Source: Alcaligenes faecalis (lineage in GTDB: Bacteria; Pseudomonadota; Gammaproteobacteria; Burkholderiales; Burkholderiaceae_B). From it: DNA of 64,000 bases. Under the pieces are notes generated by a model, which did not search any database, was not told the DNA's origin, and saw only the letters and a program-made list of their open reading frames with translations. The position numbers and the translations under genes are program-made. Positions 8,478 through 15,701 of the stretch are shown piece by piece; position 1 is the first letter of the stretch; the number at the start of each line of letters is the position of its first letter. The stretch covers positions 2,480,001-2,544,000 of the forward strand of contig NZ_CP031012.1 in the NCBI RefSeq assembly GCF_009497775.1, read 5' to 3'.

Positions 8478-9083
8478 ATGAGCACCGACGATATCAATAC
8501 CCGCATTGCCAAACGCGTACGCGAGCTGCGTCAGCTACGCCCGGAAACCATTGATTCCCTGGCCAGCAAAAGTGGCGTCAGCCGCTCCATGATTTCCTTG
8601 ATTGAACGCGCCGAGGCCAACCCCACGGCCGTTATTCTGGAAAAGCTGGCGGCCGGTTTGGGTGTATCAATGGCCGCCCTGTTCGAGTCCGAAGAAACGG
8701 CAGACAAGCAAAACCCGCTGATACGTCGTGCCGATCAGGCCCTGTGGAGAGACCCGGAATCCGGCTATATCCGGCGCACCCTGTCCCCTCCCAATTGGCC
8801 CAGCAGTCTGCATCTGGCCGAAATCCATTTTCCAGCGGGCAGCAGCGTCACCTATGAAGCCAATGGCCGCAAACATCCGCTGGAGCAGCAGATCTGGGTT
8901 CTGCAAGGGCAAATAGAAATCACCCACGGCTCGCAGCAATACTCGCTGAAAAGCGGGGATTGTCTGGCCCTGCGTTTTTATCTGCCCATGAGCTTTAGCA
9001 ATCCACACAGCCAGGCCGCCAAATACCTCGTCGCGATTGGCGATGAGACCCTGGCCTACCCCATGACAGGAAGGGATCAATGA
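8478..9083 (+). CDS. XRE-family regulator with C-terminal cupin domain
   Basis: A 201-residue regulator. Residues 5-65 are a helix-turn-helix (RIAKRVRELRQL, LASKSGVSRSMISLIERAEA) and residues about 110-195 form a cupin (IHFPAGSSVTYEANGRKHPLEQQIWVLQGQIEI) likely to sense a small ligand. The family controls amine, amino acid or redox functions, often together with a neighbouring acetyltransferase. Its stop overlaps the GNAT start by four bases (ATGA), so the two are co-translated. It is divergent from the TetR gene. Confidence 0.88.
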   Translation: MSTDDINTRIAKRVRELRQLRPETIDSLASKSGVSRSMISLIERAEANPTAVILEKLAAGLGVSMAALFESEETADKQNPLIRRADQALWRDPESGYIRRTLSPPNWPSSLHLAEIHFPAGSSVTYEANGRKHPLEQQIWVLQGQIEITHGSQQYSLKSGDCLALRFYLPMSFSNPHSQAAKYLVAIGDETLAYPMTGRDQ

Positions 9084-9622
9084 AAGACAGTGACAGCGGG
9101 TTGCGTTTTATAGACTGCAATGAAGAACAACATGCAGCCGCTATTTTGGCGATCCTGAACGACGCCATCGTGAATTCCACCGCGCTTTACGACTATGTGC
9201 CACGCCCGCCCGAAGCCATGGTGAGCTGGTTTGCCACCAAACGCGCCAACGGCTTTCCGGTGGTCGGCGTCATTGATGACTCAGGCACACTGATGGGTTT
9301 TGCCAGTTGGGGCAGCTTCCGCGCCTTTCCCGCCTACAAATACACCGTAGAGCACAGCGTGTATGTGCACCCGGAACATCGCGGCAAAGGGTTGGGCAAG
9401 ATTCTGATGCAGGAGCTGATCACCCGCGCCCGTCTGGCCAATGTGCATACCCTGGTGGGCTGTATTGATGCCAGCAATGCAGGCAGTATCCACTTGCATA
9501 AAAGCCTGGGCTTTACGCATTCGGGCACTTTCAAGGAAGTAGGCTTCAAATTTGGCCGCTGGCTGGATGCAGCCTTTTACCTGCTGACGCTGGATACGCC
9601 TGCCGAGCCGGTAGACGGCTGA
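9080..9622 (+). CDS. GNAT-family N-acetyltransferase (phosphinothricin acetyltransferase-like)
   Basis: A 180-residue acetyl-CoA-dependent N-acetyltransferase. The acetyl-CoA loop is HPEHRGKGLGKILMQELI, followed by NAGSIHLHKSLGFTHSGTFKEVGFKFGRWLDAAFYL, cited here only by its ends (NAGSIHLHK and GRWLDAAFYL), typical of the Pat/MddA/YncA group that acetylates phosphinothricin, methionine sulfone or sulfoximine. The start overlaps the XRE-cupin stop, and a terminator follows at 9632. Whether it confers resistance or handles a normal metabolite cannot be told from sequence. Confidence 0.85.
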   Translation: MKDSDSGLRFIDCNEEQHAAAILAILNDAIVNSTALYDYVPRPPEAMVSWFATKRANGFPVVGVIDDSGTLMGFASWGSFRAFPAYKYTVEHSVYVHPEHRGKGLGKILMQELITRARLANVHTLVGCIDASNAGSIHLHKSLGFTHSGTFKEVGFKFGRWLDAAFYLLTLDTPAEPVDG

Positions 9623-9631
9623 AACCCATAA

Positions 9632-9662
9632 AAAAACCATCGCGGCCTGCGATGGTTTTTGT
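9632..9662. terminator. Intrinsic terminator, GNAT gene / small membrane protein gene
   Basis: AAAAACCATCGC-GGCCT-GCGATGGTTTTT forms a 12-base stem with A and T tracts at both ends. It sits between convergent genes and can act both ways. Confidence 0.85.
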
Positions 9663-9681
9663 CCAGGCGTTTGCCCCGGAT

Positions 9682-9927
9682 TCAGGCGCTGGCTTTCTGC
9701 TTTTCGTAGCACACGGCAAAGGCAATCAAGCCCAGCACAATACTGAAAATACCCACACCCACTGCCACAGCCGCCACCAGCCCCAGGCCTACCGCAATGA
9801 ACACGCCAGGAAAGGCGTAGCTTCGCAACCAAGAGGGTCGCTTGGGAACAAGAAACAGCCCTAAAAACAAGAACCAGGGCATCACAATCGTCCAGAACAG
9901 ACTGTCCATTAGCACGTCACGCATCAT
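9682..9927 (-). CDS. Small membrane protein of unknown function
   Basis: An 81-residue protein with two or three hydrophobic segments (LFWTIVMPWFLFLGLFL, then FPGVFIAVGLGLVAAVAVGV and IFSIVLGLIAFAVCY) and a short polar loop KRPSWLRSY between. The ATG at 9927 (or the next ATG at 9924) is chosen; an earlier in-frame start would add 31 residues of low-quality sequence. I do not recognise the family. It is divergent from the dienelactone hydrolase gene and convergent with the GNAT gene. Confidence 0.6.
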   Translation of the reverse strand: MMRDVLMDSLFWTIVMPWFLFLGLFLVPKRPSWLRSYAFPGVFIAVGLGLVAAVAVGVGIFSIVLGLIAFAVCYEKQKASA

Positions 9928-10070
9928 TATTCCATTGAAGTAGGAGGGGCTTGGGCAAGTGGTCAAGATACTCGCCATTCTGGGTGGATTGTAAACGTCC
10001 CGAGGCTGGCCTCCCAGCATTGGCGACTGTTATAAGAGAGAATTATTGTTTTGCAGCTAAAGGACCCGCC

Positions 10071-10733
10071 ATGAGCACGATGAGCTTGACCAGCGCAGAC
10101 CAGCACCATTTCGAGGCCTATGCCGCAGGCGATGAACAGGCCGAACGCGGCTTGATCGTGTTGCAGGAAATTTTTGGTGTGAATCAACATATACGCAACA
10201 CCTGCGAGCGCTTTGCCGAGCAAGGCTACCGAGTGCTGTCCCCCGCCCTGTTCGACCGCCAAGAGAGAAATGTCCAGCTGGGCTACACCGCCGAGGACGT
10301 GCAAGCGGGTCTGGCGCTGCGCAATGGCATTGCGCTCGACAAGACCCTGCTGGACATTCAAGCCTGCGTGGATGCCCTGGGTTCGCGCAAGATTGGCATT
10401 GTGGGCTATTGCTGGGGTGGCTCCTTGAGCTGGCTGGCCGCCTGCCGTTTGCAGGGCCTGAAAGCCGCCAGCTGCTGGTATGGTTCGCAGATTGCCCAGA
10501 ACGCCCAGGAACAGCCCAGGATTCCGGTGCAGATGCACTTTGGTGCCCAGGACCACTCTATCCCCGCCAGCGCCATTCAGACCATTAAAGACGCACAGAA
10601 GGACGTAGCCATTTACGTGTACGAACCTGCCGGTCATGGTTTCGGCTGCGATCATCGCCCCGATTTTCACGAAGCGTCCTACAAGCTGGCTCAGGAACGT
10701 ACACTAGCGTTCTTTGCCGACCATCTACGTTAA
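10071..10733 (+). CDS. Dienelactone hydrolase family protein
   Basis: A 220-residue alpha/beta hydrolase of the dienelactone hydrolase (DLH) type. The cysteine nucleophile elbow is GIVGYCWGGSLSW, the acid is in FGAQDHSIP and the histidine in EPAGHGFGCDHRPDF, completing a Cys-Asp-His triad. AAGGA lies eight bases before the ATG. Family members hydrolyse dienelactones in chlorocatechol breakdown or other esters. There is no aromatic degradation gene beside it, so the substrate is open. A DUF3820 gene follows after 6 bases. Confidence 0.88.
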   Translation: MSTMSLTSADQHHFEAYAAGDEQAERGLIVLQEIFGVNQHIRNTCERFAEQGYRVLSPALFDRQERNVQLGYTAEDVQAGLALRNGIALDKTLLDIQACVDALGSRKIGIVGYCWGGSLSWLAACRLQGLKAASCWYGSQIAQNAQEQPRIPVQMHFGAQDHSIPASAIQTIKDAQKDVAIYVYEPAGHGFGCDHRPDFHEASYKLAQERTLAFFADHLR

Positions 10734-10739
10734 GCCCCC

Positions 10740-10964
10740 ATGCTTGAATCCAGCGACGACCTGCTTGCCCTGTTGAACACCACCATGCCTTACGGGAAGT
10801 ACAAAGGTCGCTTGCTGGCCGACCTGCCAGGGCATTATCTGAACTGGTTTGCCCGCGAAGGCTTTCCTTCCGGGCGGCTGGGGCAGCTACTGGCCCTGAT
10901 GCACGAGCTGGATCACAACGGCCTGAAATCCTTGCTGGACCCCTTGCGCCCGCGCGGTCGCTAA
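10740..10964 (+). CDS. DUF3820 family protein
   Basis: A 74-residue protein with the family pattern MPYGKYKGRLLADLPGHYLN and WFAREGFPSGRLGQLLALMH. Proteins of this family are small, soluble and of uncertain role; one member has been annotated as a quorum-sensing-regulated virulence factor. The gene starts six bases after the dienelactone hydrolase stop, so it is probably in the same transcript. Confidence 0.8.
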   Translation: MLESSDDLLALLNTTMPYGKYKGRLLADLPGHYLNWFAREGFPSGRLGQLLALMHELDHNGLKSLLDPLRPRGR

Positions 10965-11063
10965 CCGGAACAAATACCTTACTGGGGAGCGGGCTGCGAC
11001 AGTATGTCACCGTACGGCTTGCTACTATCAAGACTTCCTCTACACCCCATTGTGAAGGACGTC

Positions 11064-11771
11064 ATGACAATCGATCTCTCCGCATTCCCCATCACCAGCA
11101 AATGGCCGGCTCAACACCCCGAGCGCCTGCAACTGTATTCCTTGCCCACCCCCAACGGCGTCAAGGTTTCCATCATGCTGGAAGAAATTGGCCTGCCTTA
11201 CGAGCCGCACCTGGTCAGCTTTGAGCGCAACGACCAGCTCAGCCCGGAATTTATTTCGCTCAGCAGCAATAACAAGATCCCGGCGATTCTGGACCCCAAT
11301 GGCCCTGGCAACAAGCCACTGGCCCTGTTCGAGTCCGGTGCCATCCTGATCTATCTGGCAGAAAAAACCGGCCAACTGCTCTCCGCGGATCCAGCTCAAC
11401 GCTACGAAACCCTGCAATGGCTGATGTTCCAGATGGGTGGCGTAGGCCCCATGTTTGGTCAGTTGGGTTTCTTCCATAAATTTGCTGGCAAGGACTTTGA
11501 AGACAAGCGGCCTCGCGACCGCTATGTCAACGAATCCAAGCGCCTGCTGGGTGTGATCGACAAACATCTGGACGGCAAGGACTGGATGGTCGGCAACAGC
11601 TACTCCATCGCTGATATTGCCCTGTTCCCCTGGATTGCCAACCTGATCGGTTTTTACGGCGCAGGCGAGCTGGTGGAGTACGAGCAATTCAAGAGCGTGG
11701 CCCGTGTTCTGGCCCAATTCCAGGCCCGCCCGGCGGTACAACGCGGCCTGAACATTCCTGCCCGTGATTGA
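11064..11771 (+). CDS. Glutathione S-transferase (YfcG/Nu-class-like)
   Basis: A 235-residue GST. The thioredoxin-like N-terminal domain (residues about 17-100) has the glutathione-site pattern SLSSNNKIPAILDPNG and FESGAILIYLAEKTG; the C-terminal helical domain carries YSIADIALFPWI. The N-terminal TPNGVKVSIMLEEIGLPYE matches the YfcG/YghU group, which has disulfide reductase activity. ATG 11064 is preferred over an upstream in-frame start at 11004 because the 21 extra residues do not fit the fold. A candidate small RNA gene lies just downstream. Confidence 0.88.
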   Translation: MTIDLSAFPITSKWPAQHPERLQLYSLPTPNGVKVSIMLEEIGLPYEPHLVSFERNDQLSPEFISLSSNNKIPAILDPNGPGNKPLALFESGAILIYLAEKTGQLLSADPAQRYETLQWLMFQMGGVGPMFGQLGFFHKFAGKDFEDKRPRDRYVNESKRLLGVIDKHLDGKDWMVGNSYSIADIALFPWIANLIGFYGAGELVEYEQFKSVARVLAQFQARPAVQRGLNIPARD

Positions 11772-11839
11772 TAGATAAGCAGCGCCAATCAATGCTTATA
11801 AGCCAATTTGCAATAGCCCTGCTATCAAACTGGTCTTGT

Positions 11840-11868
11840 TTGTTTCGCTAGGCGCCAGTCCGTACAAT
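11840..11868 (+). promoter_or_regulatory. Sigma-70 promoter of the candidate small RNA
   Basis: TTGTTT (11840-11845), a 17-base spacer and TACAAT (11863-11868) make a near-consensus sigma-70 promoter. It predicts a transcript start near 11875 and no coding gene follows on this strand, which supports a non-coding transcript. Confidence 0.65.
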
Positions 11869-11874
11869 TGGCCT

Positions 11875-12024
11875 CCTAAACATCCTGCGCAAGCGGTATT
11901 ATTCCGTTTGCCTGGCTTGCTCATCAATCAAAAAACCAGTCTGCTCATAGAGCGGATACAGGCAAATCCACCAGCCTGATGAGCAAGCCTTCAAAGCCCT
12001 GGATTCTTTCCAGGGCTTTTTTTT
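11875..12024 (+). ncRNA. Candidate structured small RNA, about 150 nt, unrecognised family
   Basis: The region starts after a good promoter and ends at a perfect terminator. It can fold as hairpin P1 (GCAAGCGG 11889-11896 with CCGTTTGC 11904-11911), a long stem P2 (GGCTTGCTCATCA 11914-11926 with TGATGAGCAAGCC 11977-11989, 13 perfect pairs) enclosing hairpin P3 (11939-11946 with 11950-11957), and the terminator hairpin. TTTGCCTG (11907-11914) is also perfectly complementary to CAGGCAAA (11959-11966), which competes with P1 or would form a pseudoknot with P2. No open frame of note is present. It does not fit 6S RNA, SRP RNA or tmRNA. Function is unknown. Confidence 0.65.
11993..12024 (+). terminator. 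Intrinsic terminator of the candidate small RNA
   Basis: AAAGCCCTGGA-TTCTT-TCCAGGGCTTT is a perfect 11-base stem followed by further T residues. It is the strongest terminator in the 346-base gap between the GST and pirin genes and could also serve GST read-through. Confidence 0.88.
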
Positions 12025-12117
12025 GTGTGTACGATTTGGCGCCCCTGCTGCTACTCTTTTGGCTTCTTGCCACTTTCCAGGTGCAAGGCCAAACACCTCT
12101 ACAGTCGTAGGCAGGAA

Positions 12118-12984
12118 TTACACCGCAGGCAAAGGGATGAACTGATCATCATCCAGCGGTGGCAAGCTGATACGACCGTTGACCCAATCATCCTTGGCCT
12201 GTTCGATGCGGTCCTTGCGCGAGGACACGAAATTCCACCAGATATGACGTGGTCCCAAAGGCTCGCCACCCAGCAGCATCAAGTGGCTGTTTTGTTCGGC
12301 AAGGATACGGGGGCTGTCGCCTTTCGCGAAGACCAGCATCTGACCGGCTGGATAGCGTTGACCGCCTACTTCCAGCCCGCCCGTACAGACATAAATGGCG
12401 CGTTCTTCATGGCCGGTTGGCAAGGGGACAGACTGACCCGCTTGCACGCGCAGTTCCATATAAAACAAGGGGGAATCCACGCTGACGGGACTGCATAAAC
12501 CCAGCGCCGAGCCGGCAATCAGGCGACCTTCCAGGCCCGTGTCCTGAATCAAGGGCAGTTGCTCGGCCTCGTAATGCACAAAGTCCGGGTTCTGCTCTTC
12601 CTTGTGTTCCGGCAAGGCCACCCAGGCCTGAATGCCATCCATGCGGCCACCTTGGGTACGCATAGGCTCAAAGCGCTCGGAGTGGCTGATCCCTGAACCG
12701 GCAGTCATCCAGTTCAGCGCGCCAGGCGTAATCTCCTGCTCTACGCCCAGGCTGTCGCGGTGCGTCATGGCGCCTTCAAACAAATAGGTCACGGTAGACA
12801 GGCCGATATGCGGGTGTGGCAGCACATCGTTCTCTGTCCCTACGGGTGCCGTCAGCTCTTGCGGCCCCATGCGATCAAAGAAGATAAAAGGCCCCACCAT
12901 ACGCCGTTGGCGAAAGGGCAAAACGCGCCCTACTTCAAATGCACCAATGCTGTGCTGACGTTGTGGAATAAGCAGCTCGACCAT
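12118..12984 (-). CDS. Pirin family protein
   Basis: A 288-residue bicupin of the pirin family. The N-terminal cupin carries the metal-binding pattern HPHIGLST and, about 45 residues on, GISHSER. Bacterial pirins such as YhhW act as quercetinases or bind and modulate metabolic enzymes; which applies here is unknown. The ATG at 12984 follows an AGAGGTG ribosome site; a longer frame reaches 13017 but lacks one. It is divergent from alkB. Confidence 0.87.
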   Translation of the reverse strand: MVELLIPQRQHSIGAFEVGRVLPFRQRRMVGPFIFFDRMGPQELTAPVGTENDVLPHPHIGLSTVTYLFEGAMTHRDSLGVEQEITPGALNWMTAGSGISHSERFEPMRTQGGRMDGIQAWVALPEHKEEQNPDFVHYEAEQLPLIQDTGLEGRLIAGSALGLCSPVSVDSPLFYMELRVQAGQSVPLPTGHEERAIYVCTGGLEVGGQRYPAGQMLVFAKGDSPRILAEQNSHLMLLGGEPLGPRHIWWNFVSSRKDRIEQAKDDWVNGRISLPPLDDDQFIPLPAV

Positions 12985-13063
12985 AGACACCTCTTCTGGA
13001 AAGTCGCAAAAATACAATCCCGATTACTATACTCTGGTCCCTGATTTGTTCGCCCTACCGCGC

Positions 13064-13711
13064 ATGTCCACGCTCTCCCTCTTTGATCCCGTTCCCGGCC
13101 ATGTCCTGACTCTGGATACCGGCCTGATTGCCCTGCCGGGTCTGGCCCTGCCTTACGCCGCTGCCTTGGCACAGGCGGTCCAGGAACTGGTGCACAGCGC
13201 ACCTTGGCGACATATGCAGGTTCCCTCAGGACATCGCATGTCGGCCGCACAAAGCAGTTGTGGCGACCTGGGGTGGATATCGGACGAGCAAGGCTACCGT
13301 TACAGCCCCACAGACCCGCAAAGCGGTTTGGCCTGGCCGGCCATACCTGCTGTATTCAAGGACTTGCTGACGCACATTGCCCAGGAGTCAGGCCAAGGCC
13401 CTTTTCAGCCCGATACCTGCCTGATCAATTACTACGACGAGCAGGCGCATATGTCCTTGCATCAGGACAGAAACGAGCGCGACTTGCAGCACCCGATTGT
13501 CTCGGTATCTCTGGGACGTGAGGCCCTGTTTCTATGGGGTGGCGCAAAGCGCAATGACCCGGTGCGTACCCTGCGACTGCGCGATGGCGATGTGCTGGTC
13601 TGGTGGGGCACCTCCAGACTGAACTTCCATGGGGTGCGCAGACTGGAGGGCCCGGCCCATCCGCGATGGGGCACAGGCCGGGTCAATCTGACCTTCAGAA
13701 AAGCAGGCTAA
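13064..13711 (+). CDS. alkB: Alpha-ketoglutarate-dependent DNA repair dioxygenase AlkB
   Basis: A 215-residue Fe(II)/2-oxoglutarate dioxygenase that removes alkyl groups from N1-methyladenine and N3-methylcytosine. The iron ligands are in LHQDRNE and NFHGVRR, and the 2-oxoglutarate arginine is in GRVNLTFR. The substrate segment CLINYYDEQAHMSLHQD is typical of AlkB. No ada gene is adjacent, so it stands alone. ATG 13064 is chosen over a TTG at 13046. The 3' end is 11 bases from the convergent nitrilase-like gene. Confidence 0.9.
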   Translation: MSTLSLFDPVPGHVLTLDTGLIALPGLALPYAAALAQAVQELVHSAPWRHMQVPSGHRMSAAQSSCGDLGWISDEQGYRYSPTDPQSGLAWPAIPAVFKDLLTHIAQESGQGPFQPDTCLINYYDEQAHMSLHQDRNERDLQHPIVSVSLGREALFLWGGAKRNDPVRTLRLRDGDVLVWWGTSRLNFHGVRRLEGPAHPRWGTGRVNLTFRKAG

Positions 13712-13722
13712 AGCCCCTGTGA

Positions 13723-14511
13723 TCAGCCCAGTTCGGGCGGCGCAAAGCGGCGGTTTTCCAGTACGGGCAGAATGCGGCGGGCATAGGCCAAACGCTCCCG
13801 ATCCAGATCGACCAAAAGCAAAGTGGGTGTCTCTGCCGCCTGCGCCACAATCACGCCCAAGGGATCGACCACCAGACTTTGGCCGATATTGCGTTCGCCA
13901 CATTCACCAACAGCCACCATATAAGCCGTGTTTTCCAAAGCGCGAGCCGTCGTCAGCACACGCCAATGGTGCTCTTTCAAGGGGCCTTTCAGCCAGGCCG
14001 AAGGTGCCAGCAGGACTTGAGCCCCATCCACGCACAAGCGTCGAGCCAGCTCCGGGAAGCGCAGATCGTAGCAAGTCATCAAGCCCACTTTGAAACCGGC
14101 CACATCGATCAAGGCCGGGATTTCTGTACCCGGCTGAACATAGCGGGATTCTTGTACCGAGAAGGCATCGTACAAATGGAGTTTGTTGTAATGCGCCAGA
14201 ACCTGGCCATCACGCAGCACCACCAAGGTATTCCAGACCTTGCCTTCCCCTGCCGGGGTATGAATGCAGAACACCACGGTTAAATCGGTATCGCGGGTGG
14301 CAGCGCTCAGGCGGCTGACAAACTCCCCGTCCAGGGCTTGCGCGGACTTCAGGACCACTTCCGGGTCGGCCACGTTTCTGGCCAGCACACCTTCAGGCAA
14401 AACCAGTAACTGCGCGCCGGAGCGTAGGGCTTGTTCGATCAAACCCAGGCAAGCGCTCAGGTTTTCCTGCGAATCTTTGGATACGGCCATCTGGCCCAGT
14501 GCAACTTTCAT
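13723..14511 (-). CDS. Carbon-nitrogen hydrolase (NIT1/YbeM-like, probable deaminated glutathione amidase)
   Basis: A 262-residue nitrilase-superfamily amidase. The catalytic triad is visible as Glu in LLVLPEGVLARN, Lys in HYNKLHLYDAF and Cys in LMTCYDLRFPEL. The overall pattern (KLHLYDAFSVQESRYVQPG) fits the NIT1/YbeM branch, which hydrolyses deaminated glutathione as metabolite repair. The ATG has an AAAGGAGGT ribosome site five bases upstream, one of the best in the window. It stands alone, followed downstream by the convergent alkB. Confidence 0.85.
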   Translation of the reverse strand: MKVALGQMAVSKDSQENLSACLGLIEQALRSGAQLLVLPEGVLARNVADPEVVLKSAQALDGEFVSRLSAATRDTDLTVVFCIHTPAGEGKVWNTLVVLRDGQVLAHYNKLHLYDAFSVQESRYVQPGTEIPALIDVAGFKVGLMTCYDLRFPELARRLCVDGAQVLLAPSAWLKGPLKEHHWRVLTTARALENTAYMVAVGECGERNIGQSLVVDPLGVIVAQAAETPTLLLVDLDRERLAYARRILPVLENRRFAPPELG

Positions 14512-15380
14512 GACCACCTCCTTTGCGATGCTGCCTAAGCGATTCTAACGCAGCCGCCTGCCGTGGCCAGCCAGGAAATAGAGCAGAAAACTGATCGCCA
14601 GGCGGTCAGATGTAAAACCGCCGTCGTCGTGTAGCCCCAACAGATGAGCTTCTGATTTCCCCGCTTCCCATCATGTAAAAATTCGGACACAAACTGCAAT
14701 TAAAAAATAAATTTTAATCAGGTCAATACCTTGAATGCGTTTAACCACACTAAACATCTGAATCAAATCAAAGGATATTTCCACCCCAACAGACCGGCAA
14801 TTAAGCGATCAATCTTTGAAACAAAGCGCCATCTGCATAGCGGCAAACCCAAGCATCAACACAATCAATTTGAGCTGTCTATTTTGTCTGGGCAGTTCAA
14901 TTCTATTTATCCCCATTAGCTCGAAACTCAATTGAATTCGGGTTTTAAGATCAGCCTTAATCAGCAGATATATGATAATGAGATATAAATAACTTTTATA
15001 TTTGCAATATCACAAACAATATACAAATCGGCAAAAATGATTCTTTTATTAAGCCGGACAAAATTACATGAAACTTGCAAAGCAACTTCCTTACCCTGCC
15101 AAACTGCTCTGCACTGAGCCAGTATTTATAAGGGTAGAATTCCACCTTAAATATGACCGGACATAATTGAATAATCAGAATCAGGATTAAATAAAAAGCG
15201 AATCAAAACAGGATAAAAGCGAGCCAAAAATAATGGGCCAGGTGCTAAGCAGCACTGACCCATTCAAGAATTACTTCTGCAACTGCACGTCGCCCGACAG
15301 GGCCGCCCATCAAGCTGGCAAGCCGCTTTGGCATTGGACTTTCAATGCACTAATGATTGAAATCCAAAATAATCAGAATA

Positions 15381-15413
15381 AAAAAAACCCCCGATTTCTT
15401 GCAAAATCAGGGG
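15381..15413 (-). terminator. Intrinsic terminator on the minus strand inside the AT-rich gap
   Basis: Read on the minus strand, CCCCTGATTT-TGCAAG-AAATCGGGGG is a GC-rich stem with one bulge, followed by eight T residues. Its orientation implies a minus-strand transcript arising inside the AT-rich gap, upstream of the nitrilase-like gene. Confidence 0.65.
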
Positions 15414-15417
15414 AAAG

Positions 15418-15492
15418 CTACCACAGGAAAATGATTGGATACAAAACACCCAACACCGTGATTCTATATAAAAAACTAAAAAAAATCTGCAT
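15418..15492 (-). CDS. Possible 24-residue hydrophobic peptide
   Basis: An ATG at 15492 opens a 24-codon frame ending at TAG 15418-15420, five bases before the minus-strand terminator. The peptide (begins MQIFFSFLYRI, ends YPIIFLW) is a single hydrophobic segment with one arginine, like small membrane peptides or type I toxins. Against it: the strand is T-rich, so chance frames look hydrophobic, and there is no clear ribosome site before the ATG. A -10-like TATAGA lies inside the frame, so the transcript start is unclear. Only the pairing with the terminator makes it worth listing. Confidence 0.25.
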   Translation of the reverse strand: MQIFFSFLYRITVLGVLYPIIFLW

Positions 15493-15701
15493 ACGTTGTT
15501 TAGGGCTGACGCTATAGATGAATAAATTAATTTGTGCTAGGACGTAATAAGAAATAAAAACTTAAAAAAGATCTTCAATTCCCTACAGTTACATGACCTT
15601 ATTCCGTCCTTAGAAATCTTGAGCCTTGCCCCATGACTGCGCGACAATAAGGCCTCTTACGGGTTGGACACACCGCCCTTCTTGTTTCTCAGGCTTTTAT
15701 C

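Larger units (their letters stand above)
14512..15701. other. AT-rich, gene-poor intergenic region (1.19 kb)
   Basis: Base composition drops sharply compared with the GC-rich flanks between about 14.68 and 15.63 kb. No open frame over 60 codons looks real. Inside are a GC-richer patch with a hairpin (15233-15350, possible gene remnant) and, on the minus strand, a 24-residue hydrophobic frame ending beside a terminator (15381-15492). The composition suggests acquired or decayed DNA, or a regulatory RNA region. I see no transposase, direct repeats or tRNA that would mark an integration event. Confidence 0.6.

Noticed and set aside
11875-12024. 6S RNA as identity of the candidate small RNA
   Set aside because: The 5' and 3' ends do not pair into the long closing stem, there is no large central bubble, and ygfA is not adjacent.
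14731-14919. 62-codon frame in the AT-rich gap
   Set aside because: TTG start without ribosome site, no recognisable features.
15233-15517. 94-codon plus-strand frame in the AT-rich gap
   Set aside because: Runs across a hairpin and a minus-strand terminator; Lys/Asn-rich sequence with no ribosome site.
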